64,000 bases of DNA from Alistipes senegalensis (GTDB taxonomy: Bacteria; Bacteroidota; Bacteroidia; Bacteroidales; Rikenellaceae), in assembly GCA_023664045.1 (NCBI GenBank), contig JAMPGH010000001.1:1667804-1731803 (forward strand), read 5' to 3'. Of the stretch, positions 17,313 through 25,184 are shown in pieces (position 1 is the first letter of the stretch; the number at the start of each line of letters is the position of its first letter). The position numbers and the translations under genes were made by a program. The notes under the pieces are model-generated. The model saw nothing but the letters and a program-made list of their open reading frames with translations, was not told the origin of the DNA and ran no database searches.

Positions 17313-18660
17313 ACTGCTCGTCGCGGCGTGGTTGTCGCTCGTTCCGGCAGTCGTGTCGGCGCAGACGAGCAGCATCAACGCTTTCTCGCCCTACACGATG
17401 TACGGCATCGGCGAACTGACGACCCCCGGATCGCTGGCCATGCGTTCGATGGGCGGCGTGGGGGTGGCCGTGCGCAATCCCGGTGCGGTCAACATGCTCA
17501 ATCCCGCGGCTTTCAGCGCCGTTCCGCAGAAGAGTTTCCTGTTCGGCTTCGGACTGGAGGGACAGAATTACTATAATTCCCAGAGCGACGGCGGCGTTAC
17601 GAAGAAGTCGGCCTACAACACCTTCAACTTCCACGACATCGCCTTCCAGCTTCCCATCCACAAGCGCATCGGTCTGGGCTTCAGCCTCACTCCCTACAGT
17701 TCGGTGGGTTACCGCACCAAGTTCTACGGCGCCTACTCTCCCGACGATCCCGTATGGGGCAGCGTGGGCCCCGTGCTCTACTCCTACGAGGGCGAGGGCG
17801 ACGTTACGGAGGTCAAGGCCGGCATCGGCTGGGAGGTCGCCAAGAACTTCTCCATCGGCATCGCGGCCCAGTATTACTGGGGCAAGATCGAGCGGTCGTA
17901 CGTCGCGACGCCTACGTCGATCGTCGGCGACGGCACGTTCAATCCCATCGTCGGCGAGGGCGATTACACCATCTCGCGCTTCAAGGGACAGATCGGCGTG
18001 CAGTGGAACGCCGTGCTCAACTCCCGGCGGGCCCTGACATTCGGCGCCACCTACGATCTGGGCGGCGATCTGCGGCCCCGCAGCGAGGAGCGCATCTATA
18101 CCTCCGATCTCTCCGGCACCGCGGTCAAGGGCGACTCCGTCGATCTGAAGCTCGTGCTGCCCGCACAGGTGGCTGCCGGCGTCTACTACCAGACCGCCCG
18201 GTGGGCCGTGGGCTTCGACTACGTCTACCAGAACTGGGGCGGCCGCAACAAGGGCATCGCCCGTACGGCGGCCGGCACTTCGGGCGGAAGCCTCGACGTC
18301 GCCTATACCGATACCCATACCGTCAAGTTCGGCGTGGAGTTTACTCCCAGCCGTTACGACGCCCGCAGCTTCCTCAAGCGTTGGTCCTACCGCGCCGGCG
18401 TCCGCTACGGCTCCTACAACCAGACTTTCGGCGGCCACGAATTGCAGCAGTACGCCGTTACGCTCGGTTTCGGCATCCCCGTGCACTTCTTCGGTTCTTC
18501 GTCGATCGACGTGGGCGTCGAGTACGGATGCCGCGGCTTCAACGTCGCCGAGCGCATCGGACTGGTGCGGCAGCGCTACTTCAAGTTCGCGGTGGGCTTC
18601 GCCCTCTTCGCGGGCAGCGAGAACGGCGAGTACTGGTTCGTCCGTCCCAAGTACGATTAA
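17287..18660 (+). CDS. Outer-membrane beta-barrel protein, unknown function
   Basis: 457 residues with a Sec signal peptide ending VVSAQ. The mature protein is rich in alternating beta-strands with aromatic girdles (SFLFGFGLEGQNYYN, GLGFSLTPYSSVGYRTKF, YRAGVRYGSYNQTFG) and ends near FVRPKYD, which fits a 14-ish-stranded barrel similar to FadL/porin-like Bacteroidetes proteins. The start at 17287 (MQVKNTLNRLL) lies inside coaX, and the next in-frame Met would remove the signal peptide. It belongs to an envelope operon with TPR, LptC and PpiD-like proteins. A role in envelope biogenesis is possible, and the substrate is unknown. Confidence 0.8.
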   Translation: MQVKNTLNRLLVAAWLSLVPAVVSAQTSSINAFSPYTMYGIGELTTPGSLAMRSMGGVGVAVRNPGAVNMLNPAAFSAVPQKSFLFGFGLEGQNYYNSQSDGGVTKKSAYNTFNFHDIAFQLPIHKRIGLGFSLTPYSSVGYRTKFYGAYSPDDPVWGSVGPVLYSYEGEGDVTEVKAGIGWEVAKNFSIGIAAQYYWGKIERSYVATPTSIVGDGTFNPIVGEGDYTISRFKGQIGVQWNAVLNSRRALTFGATYDLGGDLRPRSEERIYTSDLSGTAVKGDSVDLKLVLPAQVAAGVYYQTARWAVGFDYVYQNWGGRNKGIARTAAGTSGGSLDVAYTDTHTVKFGVEFTPSRYDARSFLKRWSYRAGVRYGSYNQTFGGHELQQYAVTLGFGIPVHFFGSSSIDVGVEYGCRGFNVAERIGLVRQRYFKFAVGFALFAGSENGEYWFVRPKYD

Positions 18661-18687
18661 AACTACAAAACATAAACGATCTGCATC

Positions 18688-20025
18688 ATGAAAAAGATTC
18701 AATCTCTGCTCGTTGCGGCCTGCTCGCTCTGCGCGGTCGCAGCGATGGCCCAGCAGGACTTCAGCGGGCCGCAGTATGCCAAGTGGGGCGATACGCCTGA
18801 GGAGCGCGAGAAAAATATTCTCAACAGCAACTTCCTCAAGGAGTCGTACGAGAACAAGGACTTCAATGCCGCTGCGCATTATCTGCAGGAGCTCATCAAC
18901 AGCTGTCCCGGTGCTTCTGTGGCGATCTACCAGCGCGGCGCCAACGTCTACAAGAACAAGATCAACCGCGCCAAGAGCATGGCCGAGAAGAACATGTACA
19001 TCGATTCGCTCATGCTCATCTACGACCTGCGTCTGCAGTATTTCGGCGACAGCCCCCGGCAGGGCGCAGCTTTCATCCTCGACCAGAAAGCCCGCGAGTA
19101 CCTGACCTATCGCGCCGGCGACCGGGCCGGAATCCGCAAGGCGTTCCGTGCCGCCATCGAGGCGGGCGGTGCCGCCACCAACCCCGAAACGCTGGTCGCT
19201 TACTATAGCAACCTCTGCGACGACTTCAAGAATACCGACGAGGTAACGCCTGACGAGGTGATCGCCGAGTACGACCGCCTGCTGCCTTATTTCGGCGAGG
19301 ATGCCGCCGAGTACAAGGGTCAGTTCGACACCGTCTTCGGCAAGTCGGGCGCCGCAAGCTGCGAGGCGCTGGAGAATATCTTCCGCGTCAAGTTGGAGGC
19401 CGATCCCGATAACGAGGAGCTGCTCGCGCAGGCCGTGAGCCTCATGTCGCGGCCCTCGCTCAAGTGCAACAGCGATTTCTACCTCGCTATCGCCGAAAAA
19501 TATTACGAGGTGAGCCCCTCTGCCGGCTCCGCCATGTCGCTGGCTCAGGCTTTTCAGGAGCGCCGCGACTACACGAAGGCCACGCATTATCTCAACGAGG
19601 CGCTGGCCGTCGAGCAGAATCCCGAGAACCGTCAGGCGCTCTACGTCCAGATCGCTCTGGTCGAGTTGCTCGCCAACCACCTCCAGAGTGCCGCCGCCGC
19701 CGCCCGTGCGGCCCGCGACCTGAATCCCGAGGACGGCCAGCCTTACTTCATTCTGGCGCAGTGCTACGCTTTCTCGGCCGCTCAGTGCGAGGGTTTCGCC
19801 GGTCAGGCCATCTTTTGGGTAGCTTACGACACGATGACGAGAGCCCTTTCGTTGCTTCCCGCCGATTCGGACTACATCGCTCCCGCGCGCAGCTCGCTCG
19901 CCTCCTATCGCAATCACTTCCCCACTTCGGAGGAGTGCTTCTTCAACGAGGCGAAGGAGGGTTCTTCCTATACGGTTTCTTGCGGTCTGGCTGCCGGTCA
20001 GTCCACCACGGTCCGTTTCCGTTAA
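18688..20025 (+). CDS. Exported TPR-repeat protein
   Basis: 445 residues with a signal peptide (MKKIQSLLVAACSLCAVAAMAQ). The body is helical with TPR-like pairs, for example AAHYLQELINSCPGASVAIYQ, SLAQAFQERRDYTKATHYLNEA and PENRQALYVQIALVELLANHLQ. TPR proteins act as periplasmic scaffolds. The same gene precedes lptC in many Bacteroidales, so an envelope-assembly function is inferred. It starts 27 bases after the upstream barrel gene and 22 bases before lptC. Confidence 0.8.
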   Translation: MKKIQSLLVAACSLCAVAAMAQQDFSGPQYAKWGDTPEEREKNILNSNFLKESYENKDFNAAAHYLQELINSCPGASVAIYQRGANVYKNKINRAKSMAEKNMYIDSLMLIYDLRLQYFGDSPRQGAAFILDQKAREYLTYRAGDRAGIRKAFRAAIEAGGAATNPETLVAYYSNLCDDFKNTDEVTPDEVIAEYDRLLPYFGEDAAEYKGQFDTVFGKSGAASCEALENIFRVKLEADPDNEELLAQAVSLMSRPSLKCNSDFYLAIAEKYYEVSPSAGSAMSLAQAFQERRDYTKATHYLNEALAVEQNPENRQALYVQIALVELLANHLQSAAAAARAARDLNPEDGQPYFILAQCYAFSAAQCEGFAGQAIFWVAYDTMTRALSLLPADSDYIAPARSSLASYRNHFPTSEECFFNEAKEGSSYTVSCGLAAGQSTTVRFR

Positions 20026-20047
20026 TCGATCCTCCGGTCCGGTGGGC

Positions 20048-20908
20048 ATGCCCGAACATCTGACGAAATACCTTTCGGTAGCACTTCCCGTTTTGGGAAG
20101 TGCTATCTTGCTATTCTCCTGCGAGCGGCCGGCTTCGGCCGATGCCGCCGCCGAGGAGCTGCGCATGACCGAGTACAGCGAGAACCTCTCGATCGTCAAC
20201 TCCCAGAACGGGCGGCGTTCCTACCACTTCGTTACACCGCTGATGGAGGGTTATTCGCAGGCCCGCGAGCCTTATCGCGAGTTCCGCAAGGGGGTGAAGA
20301 TCACCACCTACAAGGACGACTCCCTCTCTTCGGTCGATGCCGTGCTCACGGCCAACTATGCCATTTATTACGAGAAGCGCGAGCTGTGGGAGGCCAAAGG
20401 CGACGTCGTGGTCGAGAAGTCCGACGGCAAGACGCTCTATACCCAGCAGCTTTTCTGGAACGCTCGCACCAAGAAGATCTATTCCAACGTCGATTCCAAG
20501 ATCGTGCAGAGCGGCGGCACCGACGTCTTCATCGGCGAGGGTTTCGAGTCCGACGAGGAGTTCCACGACTGGCGCTTCCGCCGCATGAAAGGGCGCATGG
20601 AGGTCGACGTGGCTCCCGCCGATGCCGATTCCACGGCCGCCGCGCGACCGACGGCGCCCCGGTCTTCCGGGCAAAACGGCGGCTTCGATTCGTCCCGGTC
20701 GGCTGCCGCCTCCTCCGCCGGCGTTAACGGCGGTTCCGAAAGGAGAGGCATACCCGAAAATTCCGGTACCGTCGAAAAGAAACCGCAGCCTGCCGATTCC
20801 CGGCGAACTTCCGATCGTTCCCGTACGCCGCTTCCGGCCGACGCACCTCGTCCCGACCGGGTCGAGCCGCTGCAGGTCGGCCCCGCATCGTTAGACCCCG
20901 CTCCGTAA
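20048..20908 (+). CDS. lptC: LPS export protein LptC with long disordered tail
   Basis: 286 residues from ATG 20048 (a GTG two codons earlier is possible). The N-terminus is a lipoprotein/anchor signal with LLFSC. Residues ~40-185 are the LptC/OstA-like beta-jellyroll (TEYSENLSIVNSQNGRRSYHF, ANYAIYYEKRELWEAKGDVVV, GEGFESDEEFHDWRFRRMKG). LptC passes LPS from LptBFG to LptA in the periplasm. Unusually, residues ~189-286 form a Pro/Ser/Ala/Arg-rich, low-complexity tail with no fold. LptC proteins normally end soon after the jellyroll. The final codon overlaps the start of the CNNM gene. Confidence 0.85.
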   Translation: MPEHLTKYLSVALPVLGSAILLFSCERPASADAAAEELRMTEYSENLSIVNSQNGRRSYHFVTPLMEGYSQAREPYREFRKGVKITTYKDDSLSSVDAVLTANYAIYYEKRELWEAKGDVVVEKSDGKTLYTQQLFWNARTKKIYSNVDSKIVQSGGTDVFIGEGFESDEEFHDWRFRRMKGRMEVDVAPADADSTAAARPTAPRSSGQNGGFDSSRSAAASSAGVNGGSERRGIPENSGTVEKKPQPADSRRTSDRSRTPLPADAPRPDRVEPLQVGPASLDPAP

Positions 20909-22173
20909 TGTTCACTTCCGTCATATTGATTCTCGTGATGCTGTTGTTGTCGGCATTCTTCTCGGGGATGGAGATCGCTTTCACCAGCAAGAATCGCCTC
21001 AAGCTGGAGATCGACCGCAAGCAGAGCCGCCTGTTCGACTACATCGCCGAGATATTCGCCCGCCACCCCGGACAGTATATCACCACGATCCTCGTGGGCA
21101 ACAACATCGCGCTGGTCGTCTATTCGCTCTACATGTCGGTCCTGCTGCGCTCCGTGTTCTACGCATTGGGGTGGGAGCGCGTGGCGCACGAGGGTTCGGT
21201 AGCCGTCGAGACGGCCGTTTCGACGCTCATCATCATCTTCGTCGCGGAGTTCCTGCCCAAATCGGTCTTCCGCAACAACCCCAACTTCTATTACCGCGCG
21301 CTGGCGCCGGCGATCTTCTTCTTCTACCTCCTGCTCTATCCCGTCGCCCGACTCACAGCGCTCGTCTCCCACGGCATTCTCCGTCTGTTCGGCCGGCGGA
21401 TCGTCGAGCAGGATGCGCCGGCGATCTTCAACCGCGACGATCTGGCCGCCTTGCTCGATGCCAACGGCGCCGAGCCGGGCCCCGATCCCGACCACGATCT
21501 GAAACTTTTCCAGAATGCGCTGGATTTCGCCGACTTGCGCGTCCGCGACTGCATGATCCCGCGCGTCGACATCGAGGCGGTCGATGCCGACGACACCACC
21601 GTCGAGCAGCTCACGGCCCGCTTCGTCGATACGATGTATTCGCGCATCTTCGTCTGGCGCGGCAACATCGACCACATCGTCGGCTACGTCAATTCCAAGA
21701 GCCTCTTCACGCGGCCCGAGACCGTCGCCGAGGTCATCATGCAGGTGAGCTTCGTGCCCGAGACCATGCCCTTGCAGCTCGTTCTGCAGAACTTCATCAA
21801 GCATCGTTCGAACGTCGCCGTGGTGATCGACGAGTTCGGCGGCACGGCCGGCATCATCTCGCTGGAGGACGTGCTGGAGCAGATCTTCGGCGAGATCGAG
21901 GACGAGCACGACGTGCCCGATCTGACCGAGAAACAGGTCGGTCCCGGCGAATACGTCTTCTCCTGCCGGCTCGAGGTGAAGTATCTCAATGAGAAATACG
22001 GTCTCGGCATCGAGGAGAGCCGCGAGTACGATACGCTGGCCGGCTTCGTCATCTTCCACTACGAGGGAATTCCCACGGCCGGCGAGACCGTCGTCGTCGG
22101 CGATCTGCAGCTGCGCATGTTGCGTACGACGCGTTCGCGCATCGAGCTGGCGCGGGTGAAAAAATTGTCTTGA
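20908..22173 (+). CDS. CNNM/CorC-type transporter-like protein with CBS pair
   Basis: 421 residues: DUF21/CNNM transmembrane domain in the first ~190 residues (FTSVILILVMLLLSAFFSGM with EIAFTSKNR, then AEFLPKSVFRNNP), a CBS pair (~205-330; DCMIPRVDIEAVD, FIKHRSNVAVVIDEFGGTAG) and the CorC_HlyC domain to the end. The family is annotated as hemolysin-like but is linked to magnesium or other cation homeostasis. It is the fifth gene of the mfd-coaX-barrel-TPR-lptC run. Confidence 0.9.
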   Translation: MFTSVILILVMLLLSAFFSGMEIAFTSKNRLKLEIDRKQSRLFDYIAEIFARHPGQYITTILVGNNIALVVYSLYMSVLLRSVFYALGWERVAHEGSVAVETAVSTLIIIFVAEFLPKSVFRNNPNFYYRALAPAIFFFYLLLYPVARLTALVSHGILRLFGRRIVEQDAPAIFNRDDLAALLDANGAEPGPDPDHDLKLFQNALDFADLRVRDCMIPRVDIEAVDADDTTVEQLTARFVDTMYSRIFVWRGNIDHIVGYVNSKSLFTRPETVAEVIMQVSFVPETMPLQLVLQNFIKHRSNVAVVIDEFGGTAGIISLEDVLEQIFGEIEDEHDVPDLTEKQVGPGEYVFSCRLEVKYLNEKYGLGIEESREYDTLAGFVIFHYEGIPTAGETVVVGDLQLRMLRTTRSRIELARVKKLS

Positions 22174-22200
22174 AGCAGGGGCTTTTCAGAATAAAATCAT

Positions 22201-22208
22201 TATCTTTG
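22201..22208 (+). promoter_or_regulatory. -7 element upstream of the ppiD-like gene
   Basis: TATCTTTG, an exact TAnnTTTG match 40 bases before the ATG. No convincing TTTG was seen at -33. Confidence 0.55.
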
Positions 22209-22248
22209 GCTGTTATTTTCCGCAAACAACGATAATTTACATTTCAAT

Positions 22249-24282
22249 ATGGCAAGTTTAAACACCTTACGTACCAAGTTCGGCATCGTGCTTTCGATCA
22301 TCATCGCACTGGCCCTTCTGGCATTCATCCTTTCGTTGAAGACCGAGATGGGTTTTTCGGGCAACGATCCGAAGATCGGCGAGATCGACGGCACGAAGAT
22401 CCGTTATTCGGAGTACTACGAGCTTTACGAGCAGGTCAAGGCCCAGAGCGGCGCTCAGGAGAGCGACGAGCAGCAGGCCGCCTTGCTCGCCAATACGACG
22501 TGGCAGGCCCTCGTGGCGCAGCACGTGCTGACACCCGGTTTCGAGAAGGCCGGTCTGCGCGTCTCCGAGCAGGAGCGTCAGGCCATGATCGCCGGCCGGC
22601 AGTATTCGCCGGTTTTCTATCAGGCGTTCGCCGATCCCCGCACCGGTTTCTATAACGTGGAGGTCGTCGGGCGTTTCCTCTCCGAGGCCGAGACGAATCC
22701 GCAGGCGATGACTACATGGAAGCAGCTCAACGAGCAGGCCCGTCTCGAGCGCGCCAGCCAGAAGTTCGGCGCGCTGGTTCGCGGCGGCGCCTATGTCAAT
22801 TCGCTCGAAATCGCGCAGGGCGTCGATGCCGCCAACGACCGCTTCTCCGGCAAGTGGGTCGGCAAGCGTTATTCGTCGGTGCCCGATTCGCTCGTCGCCG
22901 TCTCGAACAGCGACATCAAGGCTTATTACAAGCAGCATAAGAGCGCATTCCGGCAGACTCCTTCGCGGTCGTTGTCGTACGTCGTCTTCGAGGTCGAGCC
23001 TACGGACGACGACTTGCTGGCTCTGGAGCACAGCGTGCAGGAGGTCGGCGCGAAGTTCGTCGCCGCCGAGGATGCGAAAGCGTTCGTGCGGGCCGATCGT
23101 CGCGGACATATCGCCGAGAACTACGTCTCGGCGGCTCAGCTCTCCGACGAGGAGGCCGCCGCGCTGATGGCCGGCAAAACCTACGGCCCCGTCCTGAAGA
23201 ACAACGAGTGGACGATGGCCCGGGTTCTCGATTCGAAAACCGCAGCCGATTCGCTCGGCATCCGTCATATCGTGTTGCCTTATACCGAGGAGAAGCTGGC
23301 CGACAGCTTGTTGACCGTGATCCGTCGCGGTGCCGACTTCGGCGAGCTGGCCGCCCGCTATTCGGTTTACGACCAGACGGCCGCCAACGGCGGCGAGGTC
23401 GGCGTCCTGCCGTTCTCGGCGTTCACCGGCGAGTTCGTCGACGCATTGGCCGGTGCCAAGCAGGGCGACGTGGTGAAGGTCGCTTCGGGCGATGCCATCC
23501 AGTTGCTGCAGATCTATCGCGCCGGTCGTCCGACCCGCCACGTGCGGCTCGCTTCGATCACCTATCCCGTCGAGGCTTCGTCGGCTACGATCCGCGAGGC
23601 GCATAATCAGGCCCTTTCGTTTACGGTTAACGCCAAAGGTTCGATCGAGAACTTCAACGAGGCCGCTTCGGCTGCTGCGCTCACTCCGCGTGTCGCCGTG
23701 CTCGGTCAGGGCGAGCGGACGATCCGCGGGCTGGAGGATTCGCGCGACGTGGCCCGCTGGGCCTACGGCGCTGAGAAGGGCGACCTCTCGGAGATCTTCA
23801 AGGTCGGCAAGGATTACGTCGTCGCCGTTTTGACGGGCATCGACAACTCGGAGTTCACGCCCGTCGAGAAAGTTTCCGCACAGATTCGGGCACAGTTGCT
23901 CCGCGACAAGAAGTACGACTACATCCTCGGCGAGCTTTCGGGTTCGACGCTCGACGAGCAGGCCGCCAGCCTCGGTTCGCAGCCCGCCGAGTTCGAGAAC
24001 GTCGTCTACAATTCCTATTACCTCGACGGCGCAGGCATGGAGCCCCGTCTGATCGGCGCCATCGCTTCGACGACCCAGACCGGTGCCGTTTCGGCTCCCG
24101 TCAAGGGCTTCAGCGGCCTCTACGTCTTCCAGGTCGACGACATCCGGCACGGCGAGGCTCAAACTCCCGAGGCCGAGCAGGCTCGGGCGCAGGCTACGGT
24201 CGAGAGCCGGGTTTCGCAGCTCGTCATGCCCGCCATGCAGGAGCTGGCCAAGATCAAGGATTTGCGCGGCCGTTATTTTTAG
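22249..24282 (+). CDS. PpiD/SurA-like peptidylprolyl isomerase
   Basis: 677 residues. One N-terminal transmembrane helix (residues ~12-30, FGIVLSIIIALALLAFIL) anchors it in the inner membrane. A SurA_N-like helical region follows, then a parvulin domain at about 340-425 (GIRHIVLPYTEEKLADSL, GADFGELAARYSVYDQTAANG, GEVGVLPFSAFTGEF). A second, degenerate parvulin-like region follows. Such proteins assist folding of outer-membrane proteins. It has its own candidate promoter and a strong terminator. Confidence 0.9.
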   Translation: MASLNTLRTKFGIVLSIIIALALLAFILSLKTEMGFSGNDPKIGEIDGTKIRYSEYYELYEQVKAQSGAQESDEQQAALLANTTWQALVAQHVLTPGFEKAGLRVSEQERQAMIAGRQYSPVFYQAFADPRTGFYNVEVVGRFLSEAETNPQAMTTWKQLNEQARLERASQKFGALVRGGAYVNSLEIAQGVDAANDRFSGKWVGKRYSSVPDSLVAVSNSDIKAYYKQHKSAFRQTPSRSLSYVVFEVEPTDDDLLALEHSVQEVGAKFVAAEDAKAFVRADRRGHIAENYVSAAQLSDEEAAALMAGKTYGPVLKNNEWTMARVLDSKTAADSLGIRHIVLPYTEEKLADSLLTVIRRGADFGELAARYSVYDQTAANGGEVGVLPFSAFTGEFVDALAGAKQGDVVKVASGDAIQLLQIYRAGRPTRHVRLASITYPVEASSATIREAHNQALSFTVNAKGSIENFNEAASAAALTPRVAVLGQGERTIRGLEDSRDVARWAYGAEKGDLSEIFKVGKDYVVAVLTGIDNSEFTPVEKVSAQIRAQLLRDKKYDYILGELSGSTLDEQAASLGSQPAEFENVVYNSYYLDGAGMEPRLIGAIASTTQTGAVSAPVKGFSGLYVFQVDDIRHGEAQTPEAEQARAQATVESRVSQLVMPAMQELAKIKDLRGRYF

Positions 24283-24302
24283 TCGCGTCGGTTCGCAGTC
24301 TC

Positions 24303-24335
24303 AAGCGGGGTACGGTGTGCGTGCCCCGCTTTTTT
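24303..24335 (+). terminator. Intrinsic terminator of the ppiD-like gene
   Basis: AAGCGGGG (24303-24310) pairs with CCCCGCTT (24324-24331), followed by a T run to 24335. It lies 21 bases after the stop codon. Confidence 0.85.
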
Positions 24336-24380
24336 GCGGAATCCCGATACTCGGTGCAGATTCTGCAGGTTCCCAAGATA

Positions 24381-24821
24381 AAAAGCAGCTTCGACCCGGA
24401 GTGGCGGCGGCCTGCCGCTTCCGCCAGCGCGGTCCGTAGATTCAGCAATCTCCCGCCTCGCTAAGAGCGGGGTTTTATGGGGAAATGGAACCGGTTCTTT
24501 CTATCGAATCCGATCTCCCCTTATCCCCTCCCGGGCGGGTTTATATCCCAGCCTGCCGGAAAGCGCATTCTTTTCGGTTTTCATTCCAGCGATTGCTGCG
24601 ATTTGTCAGCATCGGGCTTCCGCACCTTCCCGACGGGAGCCCTGACGAATGTCGGCGCACAAGGTCTCTGCTGGTCTTCTTCGGCTTCCGCTGCCGGCAG
24701 TACCACCGCAAGCGACCTGAATTTCAACTCGACGAACGTGAACCCGTCAAACGGCGACAACCGTGCCAACGGCTTCACTGTGCGCTGCGTCCAGCATCTG
24801 CGAGCTGCTTTTTTAAGGTAA
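24381..24821 (+). other. FISUMP/C-type-lectin cassette element, copy A
   Basis: The uninterrupted copy of a three-copy element. It begins with a conserved hairpin (24393-24434; stem TGGCGG...CCGCCA closed by GACC/GGTC), then GTAGATTCAGCAATC, a second hairpin with a TAAGAG loop followed by TTTTA (about 24450-24478), and the conserved block CCCAGCCTGCCGGAAAGC (24547-24564). From CATTCCAGCGATTG (24582-24595) it encodes, in one frame, the C-terminal part of a FISUMP-like domain: SGFRTFPTGALTNVG, CWSSSASAAG, ASDLNFNSTNVNPSNG and NGFTVRCVQHLRAAF, ending at TAA 24819. An open frame runs back to 24477, but the residues before the cassette are not domain-like and no promoter is visible, so I do not call it a gene. 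Compare copies C (50059-50577) and B (59151-59717). Confidence 0.75.
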
Positions 24822-25121
24822 AAGTAAAAACGATTATATACTCTGATGTACCAACCCTCAAGAAAGTGAATAGTTTCGGCTTTCCGACCGAAGTCCCCTC
24901 CGAGGAGGGGATTGCGTTCCGCTTCTGCTGTGGCGGTTCGGCAATCCGAGCAAGCTCGATTGCGCTCACCTGCTGCCGCAGTCTACGGGAGGGTCAGACC
25001 TGAATACGCGGCCTTTGGCCGCGAACTATAACGGTCGGATTTGAAAATAAGGGGCAATAAACACTGGTACATCAAAGTATATAATCGGGAAAGTAACCAT
25101 CCGTCGCCCCGTACTTGCAGA
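24822..25121. other. Intergenic stretch with small hairpins, no gene
   Basis: No plausible coding sequence. It contains a perfect hairpin CCCCTCC-GA-GGAGGGG near 24895 and CGCGGCC-TTT-GGCCGCG at 25007-25023. The T-poor contexts do not look like terminators. It may be decayed repeat material next to cassette A. Confidence 0.5.
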
Positions 25122-25164
25122 CGTAAAAAACAGGCGCCTCCGGATGAACGGAGGCGCCTGTTTG
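25122..25164 (-). terminator. Terminator of the mutAB operon
   Basis: A 12-bp perfect stem CAGGCGCCTCCG / CGGAGGCGCCTG (25131-25142 with 25149-25160). On the minus strand it is followed by a T6 run. It lies about 20 bases after the mutB stop. Confidence 0.9.
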
Positions 25165-25184
25165 ACAATAGGTCGCGGCTTTCG

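Noticed and set aside
24477-24821. 114-codon frame over cassette A as a protein-coding gene
   Set aside because: Only the part from codon ~36 on matches a lectin-like domain. There is no promoter or signal peptide, and the equivalent frames in copies B and C have no usable start, so it is treated as a cassette.
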